This document shows, piece by piece, positions 53,455 to 61,850 of a DNA stretch of 64,000 bases (positions within the stretch are counted from its first letter, which is position 1; every line of letters begins with the position of its first letter). The stretch comes from Candidatus Terasakiella magnetica (GTDB lineage: Bacteria > Pseudomonadota > Alphaproteobacteria > Rhodospirillales > Terasakiellaceae). Below the pieces are notes generated by a model. The model searched no databases, was not told where the DNA came from, and was given only the letters and a program-made list of their open reading frames with translations. The translations under genes and the position numbers were made by a program. The DNA is taken from contig NZ_FLYE01000045.1 of NCBI RefSeq assembly GCF_900093605.1, positions 176,551-240,550 on the forward strand, read 5' to 3'.

Positions 53455-53793
53455 ATGACACCTGCGCAAACACGCCATATCAAACCATGTAAAAAGAGAC
53501 ATGTTCGGTCTCAGTTTCTCAGTGTGCTGGCCTATTTGGGAACACTTTGCTTTATTCCTTTAAGCATCAGTGATGATGACCAGTATATTTTGCTTCATGC
53601 TCGCCAAGGATTGGTCCTTTGGGGGCTGGAGCTTTTTGCAACGCCATTGTTGTTTATACCCGGAGTTGGCAAATCATTGTTTTTGATGGTTTTCGTACCC
53701 GTCGTTGCCTTATCCCTGCTGGGGATACTTGGTGTATTATTAAGGCGCACATGGTGCTTGCCTATTGTTTATAGGCTTTCACGGGCAATTTAA
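53455..53793 (+). CDS. MamF/MmsF-like DUF4870 membrane protein
   Basis: A 112-residue protein with three hydrophobic segments (about 22-40, 58-80 and 82-103). It strongly resembles the magnetosome membrane proteins MamF and MmsF: AYLGTLCFIPLSISDDDQYI, the signature LHARQGLVLWGLELF, then PGVGKSLF and an ending LLRRTWCLPIV. In magnetotactic bacteria these proteins help set magnetite crystal size. Here the gene is alone, with no other magnetosome gene in the window, so it may be a MamF-like protein with another role (such copies outside magnetosome islands are known). A strong terminator follows. Confidence 0.82.
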   Translation: MTPAQTRHIKPCKKRHVRSQFLSVLAYLGTLCFIPLSISDDDQYILLHARQGLVLWGLELFATPLLFIPGVGKSLFLMVFVPVVALSLLGILGVLLRRTWCLPIVYRLSRAI

Positions 53794-53808
53794 AGAACAC
53801 GTTATTTT

Positions 53809-53838
53809 AGGGGAGATATGTATGATCTCCCCTTTTTA
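53809..53838 (+). terminator. Intrinsic terminator of the MamF-like gene
   Basis: Perfect 9-bp arms AGGGGAGAT (53809-53817) and ATCTCCCCT (53825-53833) with a 7-nt loop are followed by a run of T. Confidence 0.9.
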
Positions 53839-53839
53839 T

Positions 53840-54244
53840 TTAATGCGTGGTTGTCGCAATAAAGTGTTTGTTTTTGACAACATCTTCAATGATGTGATGT
53901 TCCCACCAGATTTCCAGTAAAGATGTGAGTTTTACAAGAAGCTGCGGATGGCGGTCTTCATAGGATTCACAGAGACTGCAGAGCTCCTCAAGAAAAGCGG
54001 AATGTTTTCTTTTATGCTCATCTAGCTTTGTATAACCGTTTTCTTCTAGGATTTTTTCTTCTATAGCAAGATGGTCTGTATATTCAACAAGCTCACCTAA
54101 AACATCCATGACGATCTCATCATAATTTTGTTCGCAAGAGATGGTTTGTAGTTGATTGTAGAGACTGACGATTCTTTTATTTTTGGCGTCTATTTTCTCA
54201 TGACCCGTGCGGTGGCTTGCGTTTCTCCAAGTTAAAGTACTCAT
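53840..54244 (-). CDS. Bacteriohemerythrin
   Basis: A 134-residue non-heme di-iron protein that binds O2. The ATG at 54244 has GGGGA at 7 bp; 35 codons of open frame upstream are discarded. The ligand set is in place: TGHEKIDAKN (first His), YTDHLAIEEKIL (His and Glu), DEHKRKHSAF (two His) and WWEHHIIEDV (His and Asp). Such proteins store or deliver O2, or sense it in microaerobic, motile bacteria. It is convergent with the MamF-like gene. Upstream it shares the 54245-54496 region with the divergent PhnD-like operon. Confidence 0.92.
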   Translation of the reverse strand: MSTLTWRNASHRTGHEKIDAKNKRIVSLYNQLQTISCEQNYDEIVMDVLGELVEYTDHLAIEEKILEENGYTKLDEHKRKHSAFLEELCSLCESYEDRHPQLLVKLTSLLEIWWEHHIIEDVVKNKHFIATTTH

Positions 54245-54408
54245 GATATTTCCCCAACGTAGTTCCAAGATCATAGTAACAGTGATGTGGGCAAAGAAAT
54301 ATCCGTAGGAACCCCTTATACAATCGTACTTTTTCTTATCTCTTTGCATATGAGCAAAACCGGATTTGTTCTCATATGGGGATAGTTTTATATCAAAGAC
54401 TTAGGTAA

Positions 54409-54454
54409 ATTGATTTTCATTTAGTGAAAATGCAAGTCATAATGGAAATCAATT
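54409..54454. promoter_or_regulatory. Nested inverted repeats upstream of the PhnD-like/kinase operon
   Basis: AATTGATTT (54409-54417) and AAATCAATT (54446-54454) form a perfect 9-bp inverted repeat. Inside it, ATTTTCA (54413-54419) and TGAAAAT (54425-54431) form a 7-bp one. The site lies 43 bp before the ATG at 54497, in the region shared with bacteriohemerythrin, and is a likely operator or activator site. Confidence 0.45.
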
Positions 54455-54496
54455 AGACTGCTTTTCATTTTGCGGAAATTTGTGAGGAACTGTGCA

Positions 54497-55315
54497 ATGA
54501 AGAAGATAATATGTTCAATGGTGTTTCTCGTCGGGCTTCAAATTCAGGCGGCGCAGGCAGAAACCCAGACTTTCACATTTGGTTTTGTTCCTCAGCAGTC
54601 TGCAAAAGTGTTGGTACAAAAATGGGGGCCGATCCTGCGCTATCTCAGTGAGGAAACAGGCTATAAACTCAAATTTCGCACAGCCTCAAAAATTCCCGAG
54701 TTTGAAAAACGTGTGCGTAATGGGGACTATGATTTCTCCTATATGAATCCCATTCATTATACTGTTTTTGCAAAAGAGCCCGGCTATCGTGCCTTTGCCA
54801 AGCAAAAAGGCAAAATGATTAAGGGCATTTTGGTGGTGCGCAAGGATGCAACGCTTAAAGAGCTTGAGGAATTATCTGGTAATACATTGGCCTTTCCCGC
54901 ACCCGCCGCCTTTGCAGCCAGTGTGTTGCCCCGCGGGTCATTATCAGGGGCAGGGGTGAGCTTTATCCCTAAATATGTTGGTAGTCATGATTCAGTTTAT
55001 CATGGTGTGGCAAAAGGTCTTTATGTGGCAGGGGGCGGCATTCAACGTACCTTTGGGACTGTTAAACCAGAAATAGGTAAACAGCTGCGCGTTCTTTGGA
55101 CGACCAAAGGCTATACGCCTCATGCTTTTGCTTCACACCCTCGCATCCCTCAAGAGGTTGTGAGCAAAATTCAAAAAGCATTTGTTGAAATGTTTAACGC
55201 CCCCTCAGCTCGTAAGCTTTTGATGGCTATCGGTTTTAAAAAAGGGGCTGAGGCAGCGGTGAATAAAGACTGGGATGATGTACGCGGCCTTGGTTTTACA
55301 GAGCTTCCAAGATAA
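54497..55315 (+). CDS. PhnD-like periplasmic binding protein
   Basis: A 272-residue secreted binding protein of the phosphate/phosphite/phosphonate (PhnD) class. The ATG at 54497 has GAGGA 8 bp upstream; the signal peptide ends IQAAQAE. Family marks are FGFVPQQSAKVLVQKWGPIL, YDFSYMNPIHYTVFAKEPGYR (split) and the SGAGVSFIPKYVG segment near the ligand site. No phosphonate ABC or C-P lyase genes are present. A sensor kinase gene follows after 25 bp, so the protein may deliver a ligand signal to that kinase rather than feed a transporter. Confidence 0.87.
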   Translation: MKKIICSMVFLVGLQIQAAQAETQTFTFGFVPQQSAKVLVQKWGPILRYLSEETGYKLKFRTASKIPEFEKRVRNGDYDFSYMNPIHYTVFAKEPGYRAFAKQKGKMIKGILVVRKDATLKELEELSGNTLAFPAPAAFAASVLPRGSLSGAGVSFIPKYVGSHDSVYHGVAKGLYVAGGGIQRTFGTVKPEIGKQLRVLWTTKGYTPHAFASHPRIPQEVVSKIQKAFVEMFNAPSARKLLMAIGFKKGAEAAVNKDWDDVRGLGFTELPR

Positions 55316-55340
55316 ATAAGAAAAAGAAAGAACCTTATAT

Positions 55341-56948
55341 ATGTTAACCAACATTCGTAAAAAAATCAGCCATCTGTCTTTTCGATGGAAGGCTATTGTC
55401 TTTATTGCGAGTGTTGAAGGACTGTTTAACATCATGTTCGCCATTATTGTTGTGAGCGTGATGCAAAATAATCTGGAAGAGCAGTTTTTTAAACGGGCAC
55501 AAACAACAGCGCAAATTTTTGCCAAAACCACGACCAATGCCGTTCTGGCAACCGACATTGCCTCATTAGAAAGCTTTGTCGAAGAGGTGATGACCAACAA
55601 CGATATCAGATACGCCCGTGTGATTGATACCTCAGATGTGCTGGTTGAACATGCTCATGATCAAGAGCTTTTAAAACGCTCTTTCGTGGCCGATACCAAT
55701 TTAGGTGGGGTGGATGATAATGTTTTTGATACCTTTGCCACAATTTCAGAAGATGGTGAAGTTTATGGGCGTGTTGAAATCGGCCTTTCAACCGACCTTT
55801 TAGGTTCAACCATCACGCAAATCCAGCTTAAGGTGATTTTAACTGGTGTGGGTGAGATTGTCTTTTCTGCCATCGTTTCCTTTTTGCTTGGCACTTTTTT
55901 GGTGCGTCGTCTGATTGACTTGCAAAAAGGCTCTAAAAAGATTGCGCAAGGCGACTTTGATTTCAGGATCAATGATGAAGGCGGTGATGAGCTTGCGGCA
56001 ACTGCACGGGCCTTTAATGACATGTCTTCAAAGGTTAACAGCCTTGTGCATGGGCTTAAGCAGGCCAATACCGGGTTGGACGAAAAACGCCTCATGGCGG
56101 AAAATGACCTGCAACTGGCGCAGGCACGCCTGATCCAAGCTTCAAAAATGGAGGCCTTGGGAACGCTTTCTGGCGGTATTGCCCATGAGATTAATACACC
56201 GACGCAATATATCGGGGATAATCTCATCTTTTTAAGGGATGCCTCGCAGAACATGATCCAGATGGTCTCACTTTGTCGCGAACTCTGTGTTGAGGCGCGC
56301 AAAAATGGTGTTCTGGTTCATTCTGTTGATGAGATTGAGAAATTCACCGAGAGTATTGAAATGGATTTTCTCATCGAGGAGATCGAAGATGCCATTAAAC
56401 AGTCTGTTGAGGGGGTTGGTGAAGTCAGCCGGATTGTACGAACCATGAAAGATTTCTCACATCCCGGGAGTGTTGAGAAAAGTCATGTTGATTTACATGA
56501 GCTGCTTGAAACAACGATTTCAGTCTCTAAAAATGAGTGGAAATATGTGGCTGAGCTTGAGCATGACTTTGCGGCTGATTTGCCCAAAGTAAGCTGTTAT
56601 CCCGGTGAGCTTAAACAAGTCTTTCTCAACCTTATCGTCAATGCAGCGCACGCAATTGGCGCGTTGGAAAAAGATAACCAAGATGGGGTTGGGAAAATTC
56701 AGATTGCCACGAAACATCAAGATGGTTGGGTTGAGGTCTTGGTAAATGATACTGGCGGGGGCATTCCCCATAAAATCAAACAGCGTGTGTTTGACCCCTT
56801 TTTCACCACCAAGGACGTGGGTCAAGGTACAGGTCAAGGACTCGCCATTGCTTTTGACATTGTTCAGAACAAGCATGGCGGGGTGATTAGCTTTGAGAGT
56901 GAGGAAGGCCAAGGAACCTCGTTTATGGTTCGCCTTCCAATCAGCTAA
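55341..56948 (+). CDS. Sensor histidine kinase paired with the PhnD-like protein
   Basis: A 535-residue membrane kinase. TM1 is at about 18-42 and TM2 at about 165-188, around a 120-residue periplasmic sensor. A HAMP domain and short coiled coil follow. The dimerisation domain has the phospho-acceptor His282 in SGGIAHEINTPTQYIGDN, a variant with a long insert before the ATPase domain. N, G1 and G2 boxes are NLIVNAAHAIG, DTGGGIP and GQGTGQGLAIAFDIV. No response regulator is encoded beside it. The gene order suggests that the upstream binding protein supplies its signal. Confidence 0.93.
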   Translation: MLTNIRKKISHLSFRWKAIVFIASVEGLFNIMFAIIVVSVMQNNLEEQFFKRAQTTAQIFAKTTTNAVLATDIASLESFVEEVMTNNDIRYARVIDTSDVLVEHAHDQELLKRSFVADTNLGGVDDNVFDTFATISEDGEVYGRVEIGLSTDLLGSTITQIQLKVILTGVGEIVFSAIVSFLLGTFLVRRLIDLQKGSKKIAQGDFDFRINDEGGDELAATARAFNDMSSKVNSLVHGLKQANTGLDEKRLMAENDLQLAQARLIQASKMEALGTLSGGIAHEINTPTQYIGDNLIFLRDASQNMIQMVSLCRELCVEARKNGVLVHSVDEIEKFTESIEMDFLIEEIEDAIKQSVEGVGEVSRIVRTMKDFSHPGSVEKSHVDLHELLETTISVSKNEWKYVAELEHDFAADLPKVSCYPGELKQVFLNLIVNAAHAIGALEKDNQDGVGKIQIATKHQDGWVEVLVNDTGGGIPHKIKQRVFDPFFTTKDVGQGTGQGLAIAFDIVQNKHGGVISFESEEGQGTSFMVRLPIS

Positions 56949-56972
56949 GCTGCAGTCATCAATAAATAGGGT

Positions 56973-57176
56973 TTATTTATTTTGAACGGCTCTTGCGAGT
57001 TTGCGTGCGGCTTTTCTTTGTTTTTCTTCTTTTTGAAGGCGCAAAGCTTTTAGATTCGCAATCTGGGAGGAGCGCTCACTTCCAGCGCTGAGTTTTTCTT
57101 CGAGAAAGCTCTGGCTTTCTTCTTGGCTTATGCGGGCAAGTTCTTCTGCTCGTGATAGTTTCAGGTTTGTCATCAT
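56973..57176 (-). CDS. Small charged helical protein downstream of cspA
   Basis: A 67-residue protein, start ATG 57176 (or 57173) after AAAGGATAC. It is almost wholly helical and charged: an acidic first half with LSRAEELARISQEESQSF and a basic end with LRLQKEEKQRKAARKLARAV. No Cys or Trp is present. It could bind nucleic acid or a partner, but no family is recognised. It sits between the histidine kinase (convergent) and cspA (same strand), separated from cspA by a strong terminator just before its ribosome-binding site. Confidence 0.6.
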   Translation of the reverse strand: MMTNLKLSRAEELARISQEESQSFLEEKLSAGSERSSQIANLKALRLQKEEKQRKAARKLARAVQNK

Positions 57177-57204
57177 GTATCCTTTAGAGCAAAAGAGAGG
57201 AAAA

Positions 57205-57238
57205 AAGCTGCCCCCAGCCAAATGCCAAGGGGCAGCTT
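57205..57238 (-). terminator. Intrinsic terminator of cspA
   Basis: Perfect 10-bp arms AAGCTGCCCC (57205-57214) and GGGGCAGCTT (57229-57238). On the minus strand the hairpin is followed by six T. Confidence 0.9.
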
Positions 57239-57246
57239 AAATCACT

Positions 57247-57456
57247 TTAGCCAATAACTGTCAGGTTAGTCGCAGAGGACTTACCGTTACGACCTGTTTC
57301 CAGTTCGTATTCAACTTTTTGGCCTTCATTTAAGCTGGAAAGACCAGCGCGTTCTACAGCCGAGATGTGAACGAACGCATCTTGTCCGCCATCTTCAGGC
57401 TCAATAAAACCAAAACCTTTAGTCGGGTTAAACCATTTTACATTTCCAATAGCCAT
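57247..57456 (-). CDS. cspA: Cold-shock protein
   Basis: A 69-residue CSD-fold RNA chaperone. RNP-1 is KGFGFIEP and RNP-2 is DAFVHIS, with NVKWFNPTKG at the start. The ATG at 57456 has AGGA 8 bp upstream; open frame upstream of it is non-coding leader. A promoter about 150 bp upstream gives a long 5' leader, as in cspA genes that are regulated after transcription. The final CSD strand ends SATNLTVIG. Which paralogue number it would be cannot be said. Confidence 0.95.
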   Translation of the reverse strand: MAIGNVKWFNPTKGFGFIEPEDGGQDAFVHISAVERAGLSSLNEGQKVEYELETGRNGKSSATNLTVIG

Positions 57457-57605
57457 TACATTATCCTTTGAATTGGAATGTGAATATACGCATCCCACAA
57501 CGTGTGGTGAAACGTTCAACTTTAAATCACAATGTACTGAGAAACGAAAAATTACGGCAAAACCGAGAATAACTGAATCGCATAACTGTGCGAAAGATTG
57601 AAGGC

Positions 57606-57636
57606 GTTATATGCCTTATTTTTTTTATAAAGTCAA
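57606..57636 (-). promoter_or_regulatory. Probable cspA promoter with long leader
   Basis: TTGACT at 57636-57631 and TATAAC at 57611-57606 (19-bp spacer, AT-rich) lie on the minus strand, giving a leader of about 140 nt before the ATG at 57456. The leader contains a CCACA/TGTGG palindrome near 57500. The rest of the 57457-57792 gap holds no gene. Confidence 0.5.
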
Positions 57637-57792
57637 GAAAATCTGAAAAAATTGCAAATGATTAAATTCGTCAGCTTGAAGAGCAAATTCTAATGAAGGT
57701 TATTTTCCTTTGTGTTCCCATTTGGGGACAGTCTGAAAACAAACAATAACCTATAAGCCCTACAGGTTGGAGATACGAAGGGCTATGGGCTT

Positions 57793-58215
57793 ATGGCATC
57801 TAGTTATTACATAGATAAAAATGATCAGGGGCAGGACTTTATATATAAGGTCATTATAGATGACCTAAAGCTTTGCCAAAAATCTCCTGAAGTTCTTGCC
57901 AGTGTAGACTTGAGAACAGAATTATTCTGTGAACTGAGTGATTATACGATCAAATATTTTAATGGCATTGAGCGTCTTCTACGCGCAAAGAACTGTGAAC
58001 ATTTTGATGCGTTGGAAAAATATCAATGGTCTCTTTTGCAGGACCTTTCAGAGCTGCAATGGTCTATCGAACATGGCTGTGAGTCAAAAATGATTAAAGA
58101 GACCCTGTACTCCTTATTGATCCGATTAAATGCAGTTAAACACTATCTCGATGAGAAATGTGACTTCTGCCTTTGCCTTCTTTTACCTAAAAGCTGTGGT
58201 AATCTTCGCGCATAG
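57793..58215 (+). CDS. Hypothetical Cys-rich helical protein
   Basis: A 140-residue soluble protein, not recognised. It is helical and acidic for most of its length (for example ELSDYTIKYFNGIERLLRAK) and has eight Cys residues, four of them in a C-terminal cluster CDFCLCLLLPKSC that could bind metal or form disulfides. There is no signal peptide. The ATG at 57793 follows GGGCTATGGGC. It has no operon partner and converges with the secreted protein gene at 58270 across a weak terminator. Confidence 0.6.
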   Translation: MASSYYIDKNDQGQDFIYKVIIDDLKLCQKSPEVLASVDLRTELFCELSDYTIKYFNGIERLLRAKNCEHFDALEKYQWSLLQDLSELQWSIEHGCESKMIKETLYSLLIRLNAVKHYLDEKCDFCLCLLLPKSCGNLRA

Positions 58216-58233
58216 TTTCAATCATCAATGAAT

Positions 58234-58263
58234 AGGGAGGCCTGTTATCAGCACACCTCCCCT
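58234..58263. terminator. Weak bidirectional hairpin between convergent genes
   Basis: AGGGAGG (58234-58240) pairs with CCTCCCCT (58256-58263) around a 15-nt loop, with no long T-run. Its place between two converging genes suggests a terminator. Confidence 0.45.
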
Positions 58264-58269
58264 TATCGC

Positions 58270-58716
58270 TTACTTGATTGTAATGTTAACGCCTTGTGTT
58301 TCGCCGCGAGAGCCCGGAATAGACAAGCGATAGGTGCCTGGCTTGATGGCAATAAAGCCAATTTCCATTTCACCAGCATCATCAAATTCAATGCTATCAA
58401 TGCCGATGGGGCGAATTTCAAGGTCGTTTACGACAACTTCATCAACCCAAATGGCACGAAAGAAACCTGAACCGCTTAGAGCAAGTTCTGCTGAACCATC
58501 ACCGATAATTTCCATCTCGTAGTATTTACCAGATTCAAGGGTGATAGAGCCCGTAGCTGACACAGGCTTACCAGAAGCCAAAGTCAGTGCAGGCATTTCA
58601 CCTTTATTGCCTTTTGACAGCAAGCCTGCAAAACCAAGATCATGCGCTGAAGCGGCATTGCCAAAAGCAAAACTTGCACAGGCCGCAGCTGCAAAAATCA
58701 TCTGGCGCAATTTCAT
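58270..58716 (-). CDS. Secreted beta-rich protein of unknown function
   Basis: A 148-residue protein with a signal peptide (residues 1-24, ending NAASA) and a mature part that looks all-beta: alternating strands such as GKYYEMEIIGDGSAELALSG and a final GTYRLSIPGSRGETQG. This is suggestive of a cupredoxin-like or immunoglobulin-like sandwich, but no copper-site Cys is present. The ATG at 58716 follows AAGGAG at 9 bp, a strong site. It stands alone. Role unknown. Confidence 0.65.
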   Translation of the reverse strand: MKLRQMIFAAAACASFAFGNAASAHDLGFAGLLSKGNKGEMPALTLASGKPVSATGSITLESGKYYEMEIIGDGSAELALSGSGFFRAIWVDEVVVNDLEIRPIGIDSIEFDDAGEMEIGFIAIKPGTYRLSIPGSRGETQGVNITIK

Positions 58717-58837
58717 ATCGTATACTCCTTGTTCGATATCATGTTGGTTGGCTTTATATAAAACATGCACCAATCCTATCGAATTTCATCGTCTTAGTTG
58801 AGTGTACTTTAGTCTATGAAATTTTGCTTAAAAAAAG

Positions 58838-58869
58838 AGAAACCCACCAGCCTGAACTGATGGGTTTCT
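58838..58869 (-). terminator. Intrinsic terminator of the binding-protein gene at 58945
   Basis: AGAAACCCACCAG (58838-58850) and CTGATGGGTTTCT (58857-58869) form a hairpin with one mismatch; the minus strand then reads CTTTTTTT. The hairpin and loop closely match the terminator at 62723. Confidence 0.85.
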
Positions 58870-58944
58870 AGTTGTCCAGCTGGCGCTTATGGCCAGTAAT
58901 AGGTCTTTAAAATACGATATTCCAATCAGCATTATTTATTCTCT

Positions 58945-59736
58945 TTATCGTGCTTCTGTCGCATATTTCTGGGCAATCTTATCAATCACGCCGTTGTGTT
59001 GTAGACGCAAGATTTCCTGATTGATGCGAAAAGTAAGGTCTTTTGCATTCTTTGCGTGGCGAGAAATTATCAAATGCATCGTCCATGCCTTGGCATAGGT
59101 AATTGGTGATGCAGAAATCCCGGAGGGTAAAGAATTACCCTTATCCATGTAATAATGCCCAGAAACAATCTCCTGTAGCGATAAAAAGCCCTCGCAGCGT
59201 CCCTTATCCAACATTTCCAGACCGTTTCTAATTGAACTTGTCTCGTTGGAAATGTCACTTTTTACCACCCCGTAACCCATCAGGTTGGTGCCACGGTTGG
59301 CACAAAGCTGCAATTTCTTCAATTGCTCAGGCTTGGTGATTGGACGAGCCTGTTTCGTTTCATCTATTTTGGTAAATAATGTCGGGGTAAGAGTGTAAAG
59401 GGGGGTGGAATAATAAAACAGGTTCGCGCGTTCTAGGTTATAAGACCCGTCCGCAATAATGTCGAAACCCTGACCGCTCAATGTATGTTTATAGCAGCGT
59501 TTCCAAGGGATTGGGTTAACGTCGTAGGGCATATCGAGTACTTCAAATAGCGGTTTCAGCACATCAATTGTCAGGCCGGACATTTTCCCTTCGTTTACGC
59601 CTTGGGGATAAAAATGGTAAGGAGGATAGCCACCGCTACCATGACAGATGCGAACAATATCTTCAGCTTTTGCAGAGTATGAAAAGATAGACGATATCAC
59701 CGTTGCCAGAATGATGAGCTCTTTTTTCACTTGCAT
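58945..59736 (-). CDS. Orphan periplasmic binding protein, four-Cys SBP_bac_3 subfamily
   Basis: A 263-residue secreted protein with a signal peptide ending YSAKAE. Mature protein: VRICHGSGGYPPYHFYP, MSGLTIDVLKPLFEVLD, PWKRCYKH, then a second Cys pair (LQLCANRG and KGRCEGFLS). The four cysteines and their contexts match the protein at 13-828, so the two belong to one subfamily, probably with two disulfides. No transporter genes are adjacent. A promoter should lie in 59737-59907. It is followed by a strong terminator. Confidence 0.85.
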   Translation of the reverse strand: MQVKKELIILATVISSIFSYSAKAEDIVRICHGSGGYPPYHFYPQGVNEGKMSGLTIDVLKPLFEVLDMPYDVNPIPWKRCYKHTLSGQGFDIIADGSYNLERANLFYYSTPLYTLTPTLFTKIDETKQARPITKPEQLKKLQLCANRGTNLMGYGVVKSDISNETSSIRNGLEMLDKGRCEGFLSLQEIVSGHYYMDKGNSLPSGISASPITYAKAWTMHLIISRHAKNAKDLTFRINQEILRLQHNGVIDKIAQKYATEAR

Positions 59737-59907
59737 CTCGCTACCAAGTTGAACCTTTCTCTAATATAATCATTATTGCAGAAATCACGGTTTTATCATA
59801 GCTCGAAAAAGGTTGATTGCCTCACTTGGCTCTATTATCGCCGATTTGAACTTTATCTGTTACGGGCCAGTAAATGAATATGTTACATCCATACTTTAGA
59901 AATACTG

Positions 59908-60645
59908 CTATTGAGATAATTGAAGAGTTTCATACTTATGAAAAATAAGGTCTAAAACGCCTTCTTTCTTTATATCCGCAATCGCCTTATTGATTTTTGG
60001 TAAGTAAGCCGCTTTAGATTTATGCAATCTAATCTGCATGGGAGATGAGTGATGCACAGGCCCAAAGTCAATTTTTACTTTTTGCTGTTTGGCATGAAAG
60101 TTTGCGACTTCATATTGGAGTAGACCAACATCGCCACGCCCCGCAGCGATAATACGTACAATTTGCTCAGGGGTCCGCACATCTATACGCTTGCCAAAAT
60201 GTTCTTCGCCTAAATAATTATACCCTTTGATACCGACAACCGATTTTGATTGCAGTGATTCTGGGTTAGGGATTGGGAATTTTTTTTGGTGAGCGAATAT
60301 AAACATTTCACGACCAAAGTGCAGAGGGTCTGAAAATAACTGGATTTCGTTTTCTTCTGGTTTGGAACGCCAGACAGGGTTTACACAACAGGTAATGACA
60401 ATCTCGCCACGGATAAATAATTCGCGCCGCCGAACGATAGGATAAGATTTCTCTTTCAAGCGAACCCCAATCCTATTTGCAATTTCACGCATTAAATCGA
60501 TGTATATACCTTCATAGCCATTATTCCCATGATAACTAAAGGGAGGACGCATCTGATCAGGAACAGGTATGATCCATGTTTCAGTGGCTTTGGCTGAAAA
60601 AGGTAGGACAACCAAGAAAAGAAGTAATAAGGCAACTTTTTTCAT
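59908..60645 (-). CDS. Orphan periplasmic binding protein, SBP_bac_3-like
   Basis: A 245-residue secreted protein with a signal peptide of 21 residues (ending SAKATE). It has the amino-acid-binding-protein pattern: PVPDQMRPPFSYHGNNGYEG, then GIYIDLMREIANRIGVRLKE (family helix), and FGREMFIFAHQKKF. A CC pair occurs in the middle (ITCCVNPVWR) but not the four-Cys arrangement of its neighbour. No permease or ATPase is nearby. It is on the same strand as the gene at 58945, 171 bp upstream of it, probably with a separate promoter. Confidence 0.83.
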   Translation of the reverse strand: MKKVALLLLFLVVLPFSAKATETWIIPVPDQMRPPFSYHGNNGYEGIYIDLMREIANRIGVRLKEKSYPIVRRRELFIRGEIVITCCVNPVWRSKPEENEIQLFSDPLHFGREMFIFAHQKKFPIPNPESLQSKSVVGIKGYNYLGEEHFGKRIDVRTPEQIVRIIAAGRGDVGLLQYEVANFHAKQQKVKIDFGPVHHSSPMQIRLHKSKAAYLPKINKAIADIKKEGVLDLIFHKYETLQLSQ

Positions 60646-60883
60646 TTGTTACTCGCTCATGTCTACTGAACTATACACATAGGTGCAGAAAAACAAAAGA
60701 TCAGTGTTTGCATATCATTTCAACGTCCTCTTTGCTTCTTCACGTATTATAAACAAAACACGGAGGCTCCGTGGGGGGAAATGGCGATTCTAAATCAATA
60801 GTGGTCCCTTTGCCGGTGTCTTTGTAGACATAGATTTGAGGGCGAAATTATTGTATAATCCACAGTATGGAAGGAGGGTTTCA

Positions 60884-61759
60884 TTGAAAATATTATTGTT
60901 CATTCTTTGCATGTTGCTTGGTAATCTGAACGCATCTGCGCAAACCGTTTTCACCTCTCGCATGGGGGAAAGCTTGAATGACAGGCGTCAGGATTATGTC
61001 CATGAGCTTATGAAATTAGCATTGGATGAGACCGTTGAAACCCATGGCTCTTACCTTTTAAAAAGAACTGAAACCCCCGCAAATATGAAACGCTCAATTC
61101 AGGATTTACGTATTGGAAAATACGAGAATTATTTTGTGCGCCAGTCTGTTAGTAAAGAAAACTTAGAAGAATTTGTCCCTGTTCCTTTTCCCGTGGACCT
61201 TGGAATTGTTGGATATCGCCTTGCATTTACTTCGCGTGAAGGGGAGTTGAAGTTAAAGTCTGTTAATGCCCAAGATGACCTAACGCCATTAAGGATGGTG
61301 CAAGGGATTGGCTGGTTAGATACCGATATATTAAGGCATTATGGGTTTAATGTGGAAACCTCAAATTCCTATGAAAGCATGTTCAAGATTGTCGCAAAAG
61401 GCCGGGCTGATGTTTATTGGCGTGGCGCAAATGAAGTTTTGCAAGAGTGGAAGGACCGCCAGCATATTAAAGGGCTGGTTTTGGACAAAAACATAATCCT
61501 CTACTATCCGCTACCGCGTTTTTATCTGACGAGCAAAGGTAATGAAAAAGCGGCTGAACGGCTTTATGAGGGATTGATAAAAGCATTTAATACAGGGAAA
61601 GTCCTTAAACTCTGGAAGAAATACTACGGACCCAGTCTTGCATTTACCAAGCTTGAAACCCGAAAAAACATTCGCATATCAAACCCGTTTCTTAAAGGAA
61701 TTGATAGGAGCTATGAGCAATATATCTATAACCCTTTTAAGCGGCTTTTAGAAGAATAA
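60884..61759 (+). CDS. Putative periplasmic binding protein with TTG start
   Basis: A 291-residue secreted protein. The start is TTG at 60884, because a perfect AAGGAGGG lies 5 bp upstream and the signal peptide then begins LKILLFILCMLLG and ends NASAQ; the frame is open 16 codons earlier. The mature part resembles type II binding proteins only loosely (GIVGYRLAFTSREG, MVQGIGWLDTDILRHYGF, IVAKGRADVYWRG). These features suggest ligand binding, but the family is not certain. It is divergent from the gene at 59908 and is flanked by related minus-strand genes. Confidence 0.7.
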   Translation: MKILLFILCMLLGNLNASAQTVFTSRMGESLNDRRQDYVHELMKLALDETVETHGSYLLKRTETPANMKRSIQDLRIGKYENYFVRQSVSKENLEEFVPVPFPVDLGIVGYRLAFTSREGELKLKSVNAQDDLTPLRMVQGIGWLDTDILRHYGFNVETSNSYESMFKIVAKGRADVYWRGANEVLQEWKDRQHIKGLVLDKNIILYYPLPRFYLTSKGNEKAAERLYEGLIKAFNTGKVLKLWKKYYGPSLAFTKLETRKNIRISNPFLKGIDRSYEQYIYNPFKRLLEE

Positions 61760-61850
61760 GGATTAGTCAGCTGTAATGGGGATTGCCCGCGTCTTCGCCC
61801 AATTATCGCTCATGCTATTTCGATTTTAATAGCTGTCTGTGAAATGTCGA

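Noticed and set aside
53455..53793. Part of a magnetosome gene island
   Set aside because: No other mam, mms or mad gene was recognised in the window, so a MamF-like protein alone does not support this.
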